From: JACVRW01 sp036407035
GTDB taxonomy: Bacteria > Actinomycetota > Thermoleophilia > Solirubrobacterales > Thermoleophilaceae
NCBI GenBank assembly: GCA_036407035.1
Contig: DASXAA010000094.1
Location: forward strand, 4,361 to 68,360
DNA: 64,000 bases
Reading direction: 5' to 3'
The notes beneath the pieces were generated by a model. That model made no database searches. It was not told the DNA's origin and was given only the letters and a program-made list of their open reading frames with translations. The first letter of the stretch is position 1. Each line of letters begins with the position of its first letter. Of the stretch, positions 32,523 to 41,745 are shown piece after piece. The position numbers and the translations under genes were made by a program.

Positions 32523-34199
32523 ATGTCCGCCTCCGATGCCAAGAACACAACGCGCGACCGGCTCTGCGGGTCATGCGCACGGAACCGCTTCGCGCGCGCG
32601 GTCCTGGTCGCGATCCTCGCGGCCGCGGCGGCGATCGCCCTGCCTGCGCCGTCCAACGCGGCCACGTACACCGTGCACTCCTGCCGCCTCCCCGATGGGC
32701 GCTTCATACCGTTCACGGGCTGGTCGCCGAGCGTGCAGCCGGCGCCGCAGCCCGGCGCCGGCACCGAGGCGGACTGCGCGCGTGACGCGCTCGTCGCCTG
32801 GGTGGGCGAGGGCGACGGCACGCCGGTCGGCACCTACGCGCAGTGGGCGTTCCAAGCGCCGGCGGACACCGAGATCGCGTCGTACCGCCTCGATCGCGAA
32901 GCGGCCGGCTCCTCGGGGGTCGTGTTCCGCTTCACCGCGGCCCTCGCCGGCTACAGGCTCGTGGCCCGGAACCGGTCCGCGGAGGAGCTGGAGCTCGAGT
33001 CCTGCCCGCCCTGGGGCGGCCCGTCGGAGGCGTGCGACGACCTCGCCCCCGTCGCCGAGGGCACGCTTCCCGCCGGGGCGGTCGAGCTCGCCGCGATCGC
33101 GGGCTGCCTGCGCGTGGATGGGGGCAGCGAGTGCCCGGAGGGCGAGGACGACGCATCGGCGTGGGTGGCGATCTCGGCGGCCGAGGTGGACCTGGACGAC
33201 GCGTCCCCTCCGCAGCTGCTGCAGCCGCTGTCCGGCGGGGTGGTCGCCGGGCCGACGCTCGTCGGCGCCGCCGGCGAGCTGCGGGTAGCCGCCGCCGACC
33301 GCGGCGGGGGGATCCGGGCGGTGACGGTCGAGCTGGACGGCACGCCCTTGCGCACCTTCACGTTCTGCACGCCGCCCTTCACCGATCCGGTGCCGTGCCC
33401 GCTCACGGTGGATCGTGCCCTACCGGTCGATCTCGCCGGGGTTCCCGCCGGGCAGCACGTCCTGCGCGCGCTCGTCACCGACGCCACCGGCGCAAACGTC
33501 ACCGCCTCGGAGCCGCGCCGGATCGATGTGGTCGGAAGCCCGCGCGCCCGCCTCACCGCGCGGGTTGTCGTCGCGCACGAGCGGCGCGCCGCCGCCCGCG
33601 GGCCACGGACGGTGGCCTACGGCCGCGGCGCCCGCCTGGTGGGCACCCTCACGACCCCGGAGGGGCGCGCGATCGCCGGCGCGACGCTCGCGGTCTGGTC
33701 GCGGATCCGCGGCGCGGGCCAACCCTGGAGACAGGCCGGCACGGTCACGACCGACCCGCGGGGCAGGTACTCCGGCGCGCTGGCGCGCGGGCCCTCGCGC
33801 GACCTGCGCGTGACCTACCGTCCCCTCCCCCAGCTCCCGACCGACTCGGCGGCGGCGCGGGTGCGGCTCGCCGTGCGGGCGCCGGTCCGCCTGGCCGTCC
33901 CGCGCGCGGGCCTGACGGAGGGCGGCACGATGCGGTTCGCCGGCAGGCTCGCGGCCGGGCCGCGGCCGCGCCGCGGCAAGCTTGTGCTGCTCCAGGTCCG
34001 CGATCGCGGCGCCTGGCGGACCTTCGCCACCGTCCGCGCCGACCGCGCGCGCGGCCGGTTCGCCTACCGCTACGGCTTCCCCGCACTGGGCGCCACCCGC
34101 ACCTACCGCTTCCGCGCCCTGTCCCCGGCCGAGAGCTCCTACCCGTACGCGACGGGCGCCAGCCCCACCGTCAGGGTGACCGTCCACCGCGCGCGCTGA
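32523..34199 (+). CDS. Secreted Cys-module protein with carboxypeptidase-regulatory-like C-terminus
   Basis: 558 residues. Signal peptide to about residue 45, then ATYTVHSCRLPDGRFIPFTG, the start of a domain shared with 41746-43407 and 46049-47683. It contains several Cys (SCPPWGGPSEACDDLAP) and an Ig-like segment (VTVELDGTPLRTFTFC). From about 335 a carboxypeptidase-regulatory-like module appears (GTLTTPEGRAIAGATLAVW, then GPSRDLRVTYRPL), and a last beta domain (FATVRADRARGRFAYRYGF). Function unknown; probably a surface or matrix component. AGGAG lies before the ATG. An OmpR-type two-component pair follows after 11 nt. Confidence 0.82.
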   Translation: MSASDAKNTTRDRLCGSCARNRFARAVLVAILAAAAAIALPAPSNAATYTVHSCRLPDGRFIPFTGWSPSVQPAPQPGAGTEADCARDALVAWVGEGDGTPVGTYAQWAFQAPADTEIASYRLDREAAGSSGVVFRFTAALAGYRLVARNRSAEELELESCPPWGGPSEACDDLAPVAEGTLPAGAVELAAIAGCLRVDGGSECPEGEDDASAWVAISAAEVDLDDASPPQLLQPLSGGVVAGPTLVGAAGELRVAAADRGGGIRAVTVELDGTPLRTFTFCTPPFTDPVPCPLTVDRALPVDLAGVPAGQHVLRALVTDATGANVTASEPRRIDVVGSPRARLTARVVVAHERRAAARGPRTVAYGRGARLVGTLTTPEGRAIAGATLAVWSRIRGAGQPWRQAGTVTTDPRGRYSGALARGPSRDLRVTYRPLPQLPTDSAAARVRLAVRAPVRLAVPRAGLTEGGTMRFAGRLAAGPRPRRGKLVLLQVRDRGAWRTFATVRADRARGRFAYRYGFPALGATRTYRFRALSPAESSYPYATGASPTVRVTVHRAR

Positions 34200-34210
34200 C
34201 GACGGCGGCC

Positions 34211-34870
34211 GTGCGCCTGCTCGTCGTGGAGGACGATCCGGCGCTCGGCGCGGTGCTGGCCGGCGGGCTGCGCGAGGAGGGGCACGCGGTGGACGTGGAG
34301 GGCACGGTCGCCGGCGGCGACCTCGCCCTCTCGCTTGCCGAGTACGACGTGGTCGTCCTGGACCTCGGCCTCCCCGACGGCGACGGCCTGAGCCTGTGCG
34401 CCCGCCTGCGTTGCGTGGGCGCGGCCACGCGCGTGCTGGTCCTCACGGCCCGCGACGCGCTCCCCGATCGCGTCGCCGGCCTCGACGCCGGCGCCGACGA
34501 CTACCTCGTCAAGCCGTTCGACTTCCCGGAGCTGGCGGCGCGGGTGCGGGCGCTGATGCGACGCTCCGGGACCGGCGCCAGGCCGGTCCTCGCGGCGGGG
34601 CGCATCCGGCTGGACCCTGCGGCCCACCGCGTCTGGCACGACGGGGTCCTGATACCGCTCACCGCCCGCGAGTTCGCGCTGCTCCACTTCCTCATGGCGA
34701 GGGCGGGCGAGGCCGTCTCGCGCACCGAGCTGCTCGAGCACGTGTGGGACCGCAACTACGACGGCCTGTCGAACGTGGTCGACGTTCACGTCGCCGGCCT
34801 GCGCCGCAAGCTCGGCGACCCGGCGGCGATCGAGACGCTGCGCGGGGTCGGCTATCGCATCGAGCCATGA
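34211..34870 (+). CDS. OmpR/PhoB-type response regulator
   Basis: 219 residues from GTG 34211: receiver with the acidic pair E8-D9-D10 and phospho-acceptor D51 (VVVLDLGLPDGDG), conserved Lys in YLVKPFDFPE near 101. A winged-helix DNA-binding domain follows (PLTAREFALLHFLMA, VVDVHVAGLRRKLG). It follows a secreted-protein gene by 11 nt and overlaps its kinase by ATGA. Confidence 0.94.
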   Translation: MRLLVVEDDPALGAVLAGGLREEGHAVDVEGTVAGGDLALSLAEYDVVVLDLGLPDGDGLSLCARLRCVGAATRVLVLTARDALPDRVAGLDAGADDYLVKPFDFPELAARVRALMRRSGTGARPVLAAGRIRLDPAAHRVWHDGVLIPLTAREFALLHFLMARAGEAVSRTELLEHVWDRNYDGLSNVVDVHVAGLRRKLGDPAAIETLRGVGYRIEP

Positions 34871-36039
34871 GGCTCGCCGCGTTCCGGCTGGCGCTCGCCT
34901 ATGCAGGGGTCGCCGCCGTCGCGATCGGCGCGCTCGCGGCCCTGGCCGTCCACGCGGGCGCCGATCGTATCCGAGCGCCGGCCGAGCGCCGGCTGCGGGC
35001 CGACGCGGGTGCGCTTGCGGCGAGGATCGACGTGCACGACCCGCCGCGGGAGCTGGCCGAGGGCTGGCTCGTCGACACGGAGACCTACGCCCTGACCGAG
35101 CTCGGCGACGACGAGCTCGAGCCGCCCGTGTACACGCTGGCGTTCGGGGCCGTCGAGCGCCGTTCCGTGGTGGAGGAGTTCTCGCAGCGGGGCAGGGACT
35201 ACCTCGTCGCCGCGCACAGGCTGCCGGGCTCTACGCGCGCGGTGGTCCTGGCGCGCCCGCTTCACGACGTCCAGGAAGCGATCCGATCCCTGCGGGTGCG
35301 TGTCCTGATCGCGGCTGCCGCGCTCCTGCTCGCCGCATCGGCGGCGGGCACCTGGCTGGCGGCGCGCTCCCTGCGGCCGGCGCGGCTGGCGCTCGAGCAC
35401 CGGCATGCGTTCCTGGCGGACGTGGCGCACGAGCTGCGCACACCGATCGCCGTGATTCAGGCCTCCGCGAGCCAGGCGCTGCAGCGCCCGCGCCCGGCCG
35501 AGGACTACGTGCGGGCGCTCTCGGGGATCCGCGCCGCCGCCGAGCGTGCCGCCACTAGCGTCGGCGAGCTGCTCGACCTCGCGCGCCTCGAGGATGGACG
35601 GTCCGCGCTCCGGCTCGCGCCGCTGCGCCTGGACCTGCTGCTCGAGGAGGTGGCCGCACTGCCCACCGGCGCGACGGACGTGGTCGCGCGCCCTGGCGAG
35701 CCGATCGTCGTCGAGGCGGACTACCCCCTGCTGCGACAGGCAGTGGAGAACGTCGTGAACAACGCCGCCGGACGGGCGCGCGAGGTGACCCTCTCCTCAC
35801 GGGTCCGCGGTCGCGACGCGGTCATCGAGATCGCCGACGACGGCCCCGGCTTCCCCCCGGACGTCCTGCCCGACGTCTTCGACCGCTTCCTGCGGGGCGA
35901 CGGCGCGGGGACCGGGCTCGGGCTGGCCATCGTGCGGTCGATCGTCGAGGCCCACGCCGGGCGCGTCGCCGCGAGGAACCGCGCTGAGGGCGGCGCCGTC
36001 GTGGAGTTGTCGCTGCCGGCTTCACCTCGGCTTCATTGA
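34867..36039 (+). CDS. HisKA-type sensor histidine kinase
   Basis: 390 residues: two membrane helices (about 7-27 and 141-161) enclosing an external sensor domain, then HisKA with H188 in DVAHELRTPIAV. HATPase motifs are QAVENVVNNA (N box), DDGPGFPPDV, FDRFLRGDG and GTGLGLAIV. The HAMP region is very short or absent. Cognate partner of the OmpR regulator by position. Confidence 0.94.
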   Translation: MRLAAFRLALAYAGVAAVAIGALAALAVHAGADRIRAPAERRLRADAGALAARIDVHDPPRELAEGWLVDTETYALTELGDDELEPPVYTLAFGAVERRSVVEEFSQRGRDYLVAAHRLPGSTRAVVLARPLHDVQEAIRSLRVRVLIAAAALLLAASAAGTWLAARSLRPARLALEHRHAFLADVAHELRTPIAVIQASASQALQRPRPAEDYVRALSGIRAAAERAATSVGELLDLARLEDGRSALRLAPLRLDLLLEEVAALPTGATDVVARPGEPIVVEADYPLLRQAVENVVNNAAGRAREVTLSSRVRGRDAVIEIADDGPGFPPDVLPDVFDRFLRGDGAGTGLGLAIVRSIVEAHAGRVAARNRAEGGAVVELSLPASPRLH

Positions 36040-36083
36040 GCGTTTCCTAGGGTCGCCGAAATCCGCGCACAAAGGGGGCGACG

Positions 36084-37139
36084 ATGGAGACGGGCAGCGC
36101 TGACTCGATAGTGACGACGGGGGCCTTGATCAAGTACTCGATCGCCCTGCTGTCGGCGGCCGCGGCCGTGATCCACCTGGACGCGGCGCACGACCACGTC
36201 GAGCACGCCGAGCTGGCGGTGGCCTTCGTGGCGACGGCGTGGGCGCAGGCGATGTGGTCGTGGCTCGTCGTGACGCGGCCGACCAGACGGGTGCTGTGGG
36301 CCGGCATTCTGTTGAACCTCTGGATCGTGCTCGTGTGGGCCGTCTCGCGGACCGCCGGGCTGCCGGTGGGGCCCGAGGCGGGCAGCGCGGAGCCGGTGGG
36401 GGTGAAGGACGCCGTGGCGACGACGTTCGAGCTGCTCGTCGTCGTGGGCGCGTTCGCCGCGCTGAGCCCACGCGTCGTCACGAAGCGACTGGCCGACCCC
36501 CGAGCCGGTCGGCGAGCGCTGGCCGCGGTCGCGGCGGCCGTCTTCGCCCTGTCCGTGCCCGCGTTCGTGGCCGCCGCGCACGAGCACGAGGCGGGCCACG
36601 CGCACGCGCACGGCGAGGCCGGCCACGGGCACGTCGCGCACCACTCCGCCGTGCCGCCCGACCCTGGGCAGCTGGCCGCGATCCGGGCCAGGTTCGACGA
36701 GTACCGCGACATCAGGGTCGCACGCGCCCGCGGGTGGAGGCCCGAGCACGCCGACTTCGCGGGCACCGGCGTCCATTTCGCCAACGACCGCGTGGAGGAG
36801 CAGTCCGGCGGACGGGTCGACGTCGCGGATCCCCAGTACCTCATGTACACGAGGCGGCTCACGGGGAGCTGGCGCCTCGTAGCGGTGGCGTACGCGGTGG
36901 ACGCGGCGAGCAGCCCATCCCCGCCCACCGGGCTGACCGGGGCCGACTGGCACCAGCACAGGTGGAACTGCGTGGTGGCCGGAGACGAGCTGGACGACGA
37001 GGCGGCACAGGGGATCGACAGGCGGGCGTGCCGGGAGATGCACGGTGAATGGAGGCCCGGCGCCGTGTGGATGACGCACGTGTGGTTGATCGACAACCCG
37101 GACGGCCCGTTCGCCGAGGAGGACCCGAGGATCGAGTAG
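36084..37139 (+). CDS. Membrane protein with His-rich loop
   Basis: 351 residues, not a recognised family. Four membrane helices (within residues 12-165) precede a His-rich segment (HEHEAGHAHAHGEAGHGHVAHH, about 171-192, split here as a run of His/Glu/Ala). A conserved-looking soluble region follows with GVHFANDRVEEQ, YLMYTRRLTGSWRLVAVAY, WHQHRWNCV and a C-terminal MTHVWLIDNPDGPF. The last part resembles a metal- or heme-associated domain, but I cannot assign it. Strong Shine-Dalgarno (AAAGGGGG) and a TAGGGT element at 36049-36054 suggest its own promoter. It may be involved in metal handling. Confidence 0.75.
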   Translation: METGSADSIVTTGALIKYSIALLSAAAAVIHLDAAHDHVEHAELAVAFVATAWAQAMWSWLVVTRPTRRVLWAGILLNLWIVLVWAVSRTAGLPVGPEAGSAEPVGVKDAVATTFELLVVVGAFAALSPRVVTKRLADPRAGRRALAAVAAAVFALSVPAFVAAAHEHEAGHAHAHGEAGHGHVAHHSAVPPDPGQLAAIRARFDEYRDIRVARARGWRPEHADFAGTGVHFANDRVEEQSGGRVDVADPQYLMYTRRLTGSWRLVAVAYAVDAASSPSPPTGLTGADWHQHRWNCVVAGDELDDEAAQGIDRRACREMHGEWRPGAVWMTHVWLIDNPDGPFAEEDPRIE

Positions 37140-37156
37140 GACCGCGCGGCTCACGA

Positions 37157-37200
37157 TTGGGCTTCCGGGCCCTTTCCAGGGACCCGGCCGTGGCTAGCTT
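37157..37200 (+). promoter_or_regulatory. Shared TTGGGC-N32-TAGCTT promoter, leaderless
   Basis: TTGGGC 37157-37162, 32 nt, TAGCTT 37195-37200, 8 nt, ATG 37209. GGGCCCTTTCC lies at the conserved inner position. The promoter is intact although the gene behind it is broken. Confidence 0.65.
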
Positions 37201-37208
37201 CGCCCCGG

Positions 37209-37929
37209 ATGGGCACGAGGCTCGGGGATGTGCGCGGGATGAGCGCCTCCGGCATCGCGACGATCGTCGTGTTGGCCGTGGCGATCGGGGCCGTGGTCCG
37301 GGCTCACACGGTCCCGCTCCTGGTCGACAGGTCCGTGTGCATCGTGCGGACCGTGCTGACGACTCAGACCGGGTCGTGCGGGGATGAGGAGCCGGGCCTT
37401 ACTGTGCCGGTCGTGCTGAGAGGTACCGCAGCCGCCAGTTCGCCACCTGGTACTACGCGGGCCTCCTCGGCGCCGTGTCGCAGAGGCTCGACGTGGCGGC
37501 CGGCGGCTCCACGACCGGCCAGGGAGGCGCCGCCGAGACCGAGTACGGGCTCGCGTTGACCACCTACCACCGCCGGAACGAGAGCGGATTCGATCCGAGC
37601 CAGTCCGACGGCTACGAGATCGCGCTCTACCCGTGGGCCGACATGATGTACAACCTCGGCGCCGGGGCGGGCGGCGTCCAGAGATGAGGACGGAGCTCAC
37701 ACTGCAGCCCCTTCCCGGCCTTGCACGTGAGCTCAGTCGGGAGCTCCGTTGAAGGTTCGACGGGGTCTTCGGCGGGTACGCCCGCCCCGAGAACGAGTCC
37801 ATGTTCGTCCCGCCGGACGTCCGCCAGCGGCGGTTCGACAAAGGCTTCGGCAGCGAGCAGACGCTCCCGAACCCGGACGACCCCACGCAGCCGCTTCCGA
37901 ACCCGCTCGTGTGCATCGGGGCGAACTGA
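37209..37929 (+). pseudogene. Decayed membrane-anchored Cys-module protein
   Basis: Three consecutive pieces in three frames read like one protein. First, ATG 37209: membrane helix and SVCIVRTVLTTQTGSC. Second, from about 37,415 to the stop at 37685: RQFATWYYAGLLGAVSQRLD ... GYEIALYPWADMMYNLGAG. Third, from about 37,753 to 37929: FDGVFGGYARPENESMFVPP ... NPLVCIGAN. Each junction needs a frameshift and the second also crosses stops. No HExxH is seen, so it was probably not a peptidase. The gene's shared promoter is still present. Confidence 0.65.
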
Positions 37930-38028
37930 CCTGACCCGGCGGGCCTTCGCGTGCCGGCGGACGTCGGGGCTGCGGGGTTGTGGCTTGGGTCGTCCGGCCC
38001 TGTCATCGACCGGGTCCCGCCCCGAAGG

Positions 38029-38073
38029 TTGGGCCGCGCGCCTCTCGCGGCGCGCGCCGCCCGGGGCTAGCTT
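38029..38073 (+). promoter_or_regulatory. Shared TTGGGC-N33-TAGCTT promoter, leaderless
   Basis: TTGGGC 38029-38034, 33 nt, TAGCTT 38068-38073, 9 nt, GTG 38083. The GGCTAGCTTCGCC core is identical to the copy at 37192-37204 apart from the first base. Confidence 0.7.
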
Positions 38074-38082
38074 CGCCAGAGG

Positions 38083-40266
38083 GTGGAGCCGAGGAGAGAG
38101 TCCGAGGCCGGATTCAGCACCGTCACCGTCACGGTGGTCTGCATGCTCATCCTGGCGATCTTCGCCGCCGTCCGCGAACAGCTGCCGCAGACGGTCAGCG
38201 ACCGCGCCGTATGCACCGTCAGGGCCGTCCTCGCCGCCGACCGCACATGCGCCGACGACGGCGCCACGCCCACCCCCGGCGGCAAGACCGACCCGCTGCT
38301 CGTCCAGGCTGCCGACCGGCGCGGGGTCACACAGCCCGCCGCCGCCGGTCCGCGAGCTGCGCCTGTCGGCGGGCGGCTCGTCCCCGGACGCCGGCGCAAC
38401 CCGAATCGCTCACCGAGCAACCGGCGGCTGACGGACGAGCTTCGCAGTGCCCTGCCCTGCCGGACGATCGGCGGTCAGGCCTGCACGCTCACGTACCGGC
38501 TCCGCACGGCGCAGCGCACGGTGATCGCAACGAACGCGCCATTCGTCCCCCACTGCTTCGACGGCATCTGCGTCACGATCGAGCCCGGGGCCATCACGAT
38601 CAGGCCAGGCCAGCATCGCGTCGGCGAGATCTGCTTCCTGAAACCGGACGAGCCCAACCGCCTGTCGTGTGTGAAATGGCAGATCCCGGCGGGACACCCC
38701 ATACCCGAGCAGATGATCCTGCGACCGGCTCCGGGCGGGCGCGGCGGCGGGGTGTTCGAGTTCGTGTGGCGTCCGGAGGACCGCGGCCGGCCGAAGCGCG
38801 TCAACATCGACCTGACCAACGAGACGGGGAGGCGCGAGGGCACGCATCTCGGCGTGCGCTCCTCCGAGCCGGTCACGGTCGACTTCGACATCGTCTCGAG
38901 ATCCCCTGGCGGTGACCTAGGCGGGAGGGTGGTCTTCGAGGACGTCAGGGGCGACGTCGGCGTCCGCATCGCCCCGACCCGGCCCGGCGAGCGCGTGCCG
39001 CGAAGGGTGGAGATCTTCGGCCCGATCCCGGCAATCGGCCTGGAGCTTGAGCGCGACGGCGCGCATCTGGAGGGCCGGATCGCGGGGATCCCCGACCACG
39101 TCACGCTCGATTGGCAGCCCGACTCGCAGCACCCTGGGACCGGCCGGCTCGTCATCACGCCCGAGGGCGGCAGCGTGGGCAGCCTGGAGGTCGAGGCGAC
39201 CGGCGTGGGAAACATCTTGCCCGGGATGGACCGCTTCTCCGCACGTCTCGGACCGATCGGTCGCGCCGAGCTCTCGATACTGCCCAACGGCTTCGACTAC
39301 AGGGGCGACCCCGTCTCGGGCGAGGTCCAGGTTGGCCCGCCCGGACAGGCCCCGCGGCAAGGGGCGGACTGCGGGCGCGTCAGCGGGGCGTGGTACGACC
39401 AGACGACCGGGGCCGGCCGAGGCTGCCTCGACTCGGTCACGAGCGCCGGGCTCACGGTGAGCGGCACTGGCGTCGTGGACGGTCACGTCGCGACCTCAGG
39501 CGGGCCGCGCCCCTTCGACTTCTTCCTCAGACGCCCAGACGGCGGGACCGTTGCGGCCGACATGCCGGCGCGCCCGCCGTCGCTCGGGGCGACGTTCGAC
39601 CCGGCCGGACGGCTCGAGGTCCGCGGGCCCCAGCTGGCCGAGTACCCGCTGAGCGTGACCCAGCGCGGACCGGACGGCCGCCCGATCGTCTCGATCTATC
39701 AGCTCAGGGCGCCCGACGGCGGCGGCTCCGTCTGCTGGGACGCGGGGCCGCGCTGCGCCGGCGCCGCCCCTCCCTCGACGGGGGCGTCGGTCAGCCTCAC
39801 GGCGCCTGCCGGCGAGCTGCGCGCCGGAGCCTTCACCTACAGCGGCGCCTTCGGCACGCTCCAGATCACACAGCCCTCGAGCACCACCGGCAGCTTCTAC
39901 TGGGCGCAGCAGGGCTGGGCCTCCCCGAGGCTCGGCTTTGACGGCACCATCGCCTGGGACGAGATGCGGCTGACCCTGCCGCCGCCAGCCTGGGCCGACT
40001 GCCGCGGCGCCACGCCGAGCCAGTGCGAGCTCCGGCGCATCCTCTCGGGTTGGGCCAGCGAGGTGCGCCCGGAGGGCTGGGTGCTCTCGCCGGCCCAGCT
40101 GGAGGCGCAGAACTACTCGTTCGACTGCAGCCGGTTCACGCTCGGCGACCCGACGTGCTCCGCGGGCACGATCACGTGTCGCGACACCGTGAACCTGCGG
40201 GCGTCCGGAGGCGCCCTCGGGCTCCCGCTCAACTGGCTCCTCTGCTCCCGGACGGCGCCGCGATGA
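38083..40266 (+). CDS. Pilin-like N-terminus fused to a repeat protein
   Basis: 727 residues. The tail RRESEAG leads into FSTVTVTVVCMLILAIFAAV (helix) and LPQTVSDRAVCTVRAVLAAD with the C-x11-C pair, the shared module. The external part (from about 110) has repeats such as GRIAGIPDHVTLDWQPDSQ followed by GTGRLVITPEGG. Their strand-IP/LP-strand pattern matches the modules of the 2754-residue protein at 3307-11571. The C-terminal 200 residues are Cys-containing and unrecognised. Leaderless GTG start from a shared promoter. It overlaps the LamG-like gene by ATGA, so the two are coupled. Surface display is inferred. Confidence 0.8.
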   Translation: MEPRRESEAGFSTVTVTVVCMLILAIFAAVREQLPQTVSDRAVCTVRAVLAADRTCADDGATPTPGGKTDPLLVQAADRRGVTQPAAAGPRAAPVGGRLVPGRRRNPNRSPSNRRLTDELRSALPCRTIGGQACTLTYRLRTAQRTVIATNAPFVPHCFDGICVTIEPGAITIRPGQHRVGEICFLKPDEPNRLSCVKWQIPAGHPIPEQMILRPAPGGRGGGVFEFVWRPEDRGRPKRVNIDLTNETGRREGTHLGVRSSEPVTVDFDIVSRSPGGDLGGRVVFEDVRGDVGVRIAPTRPGERVPRRVEIFGPIPAIGLELERDGAHLEGRIAGIPDHVTLDWQPDSQHPGTGRLVITPEGGSVGSLEVEATGVGNILPGMDRFSARLGPIGRAELSILPNGFDYRGDPVSGEVQVGPPGQAPRQGADCGRVSGAWYDQTTGAGRGCLDSVTSAGLTVSGTGVVDGHVATSGGPRPFDFFLRRPDGGTVAADMPARPPSLGATFDPAGRLEVRGPQLAEYPLSVTQRGPDGRPIVSIYQLRAPDGGGSVCWDAGPRCAGAAPPSTGASVSLTAPAGELRAGAFTYSGAFGTLQITQPSSTTGSFYWAQQGWASPRLGFDGTIAWDEMRLTLPPPAWADCRGATPSQCELRRILSGWASEVRPEGWVLSPAQLEAQNYSFDCSRFTLGDPTCSAGTITCRDTVNLRASGGALGLPLNWLLCSRTAPR

Positions 40267-41708
40267 CGCGCCGCGCGATCCCATCGGCGCTCGCCGCCGT
40301 GATCGTGTGCGTGGCGGCGGCGGCGCAGCCGGCGGCGGCGGCGACGCTGCGGGCCGACTACCGCCTCGCGGGGACGCTGGAGCCGTCCTGCTGCGGCGCG
40401 CCGGCGCTGGCGAACATCGGCGACGGGAACGGCTTCGTCGCCGATGCCGTGCGCGGCGTCCGGCGCCCCGTACTGGAGTTTGCTGCCGGCGGCGGGGTGG
40501 CGACGGCCTCAGCCGGAGTCGTCCCATCGGCCTCCTACTCGATCGCCGCTCTGTTCCGCTTCGACGCAATCGACGGCTTCCGGCGCGTCGTGGATTTCCA
40601 GGGCGGGCTGTTGGACGCCGGCCTGTACAACCTGGACGGCCAGCTCGCCTTCTTCCCGTTCGTCAGCGGGCAGGGGGACCCGGCGCCGATCGCCGCGGAC
40701 GCCTACTCGCAGGTCGTCATAACCCGGGACGGCGCGACCGGAGAGGTCGTCGGCTACGTGAACGGCGTCCCGCAGGTCGCGTTCACCGACGGCGGCGGCG
40801 ACGCGGTGATCGGCGCCGTCGCCGGCGGCTCCGGTGGGCTACGGTTCTTCGCGGACGACTCCTCCGACAACGGCGGCGAGCAGTCCGCGGGCGCCGTCGC
40901 CCGGATCCGGGCGTGGGACGGCCCGCTGACGCCGGCGGAGGTGGCCTCCCTCGAGGCGCCGGACCCGCCGCCACGGCCGCCGGCGCCCCCCGATCCGCCG
41001 GCCGCGGCCGGCCCGGCGCCCAACGGACGCCCCGCCTCCGATCCGGCGCGCCTGACGGCCTGTCTGCGGACGAAACGGCCGTGCGAGCGGCGCCCTCCGG
41101 CGGGCCGCGGCCGGCTCGTCATGGACGCCGGCGTTCACGCACGGCTCGCCGGGCGTCTCACCACCCCGGGTGGCGCGCCGATCGCGGGCGCGAGCCTCGA
41201 GGTGCTCGCCCGCACGCGGATGCCGGGCGCGCGCCGGCGGACCGTCGGCGCGACGACGACCGACGGCGCCGGCCGGTACTCCTGGCCGGTCCCGCGCGGG
41301 CCGTCACGCGACCTGGCCGTGACCTACCGGCCGTTTGCCGGCGCCCCGCGGGCGGCGGCGCGGGCGAGCGCGCGGCTGCTGGTGCGCGCCCCCGTCGCGC
41401 TCGACGTCGTCCCCAGGGTCGTGCGCGACGGCGGCCGGATCGAGATCCGCGGAGCGCTCCCGGGCACGCCCCGGCCGCGGCCGGGCAAGCTCGTGGAGCT
41501 CCAAGTCCGCTCGCGCGGCGGATGGCGCACATTCGCGACGACCCGTGCCGGTCGCCGGACGGGGCGCTTCGCCCACACTCACGACTTCCCCGTCGCCGGC
41601 ACCAGCCGCAGCTACCGGCTGCGCGCGACGGTACCCCCCGACAGCGCGTACCCGTACGCGACCGGTCACAGCCGCGCCGTCCGGATCAGGATTCGCGCCG
41701 GGCGATGA
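40263..41708 (+). CDS. Secreted LamG-like jelly-roll protein
   Basis: 481 residues. Signal peptide (ending PAAAA near 27), then a concanavalin/LamG-type domain at about 28-220: PSCCGAPALANIG, SYSIAALFRFDAIDGF, VVGYVNGVPQVAF, AVARIRAWDGPLTPAEV. A Pro-rich linker precedes a C-terminal module (RLTACLRTKRPC, GRLTTPGGAPIAGASLEVLA, GPSRDLAVTYRPF). That module matches 46049-47683 much better than its own LamG paralogue at 44602. Coupled by ATGA to the anchored repeat protein upstream. Probably binds a glycan or packs in the cell surface; ligand unknown. Confidence 0.8.
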   Translation: MTRRAIPSALAAVIVCVAAAAQPAAAATLRADYRLAGTLEPSCCGAPALANIGDGNGFVADAVRGVRRPVLEFAAGGGVATASAGVVPSASYSIAALFRFDAIDGFRRVVDFQGGLLDAGLYNLDGQLAFFPFVSGQGDPAPIAADAYSQVVITRDGATGEVVGYVNGVPQVAFTDGGGDAVIGAVAGGSGGLRFFADDSSDNGGEQSAGAVARIRAWDGPLTPAEVASLEAPDPPPRPPAPPDPPAAAGPAPNGRPASDPARLTACLRTKRPCERRPPAGRGRLVMDAGVHARLAGRLTTPGGAPIAGASLEVLARTRMPGARRRTVGATTTDGAGRYSWPVPRGPSRDLAVTYRPFAGAPRAAARASARLLVRAPVALDVVPRVVRDGGRIEIRGALPGTPRPRPGKLVELQVRSRGGWRTFATTRAGRRTGRFAHTHDFPVAGTSRSYRLRATVPPDSAYPYATGHSRAVRIRIRAGR

Positions 41709-41745
41709 CGCGGCCTGCCCGCGAACCGCTCGACGCCGACACGGG

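Noticed and set aside
37721..38431. 236-codon plus-strand frame between the decayed gene and 38083
   Set aside because: Ser/Arg/Pro-rich, overlaps the shared promoter and the start of the 38083 gene in another frame, no recognisable features.
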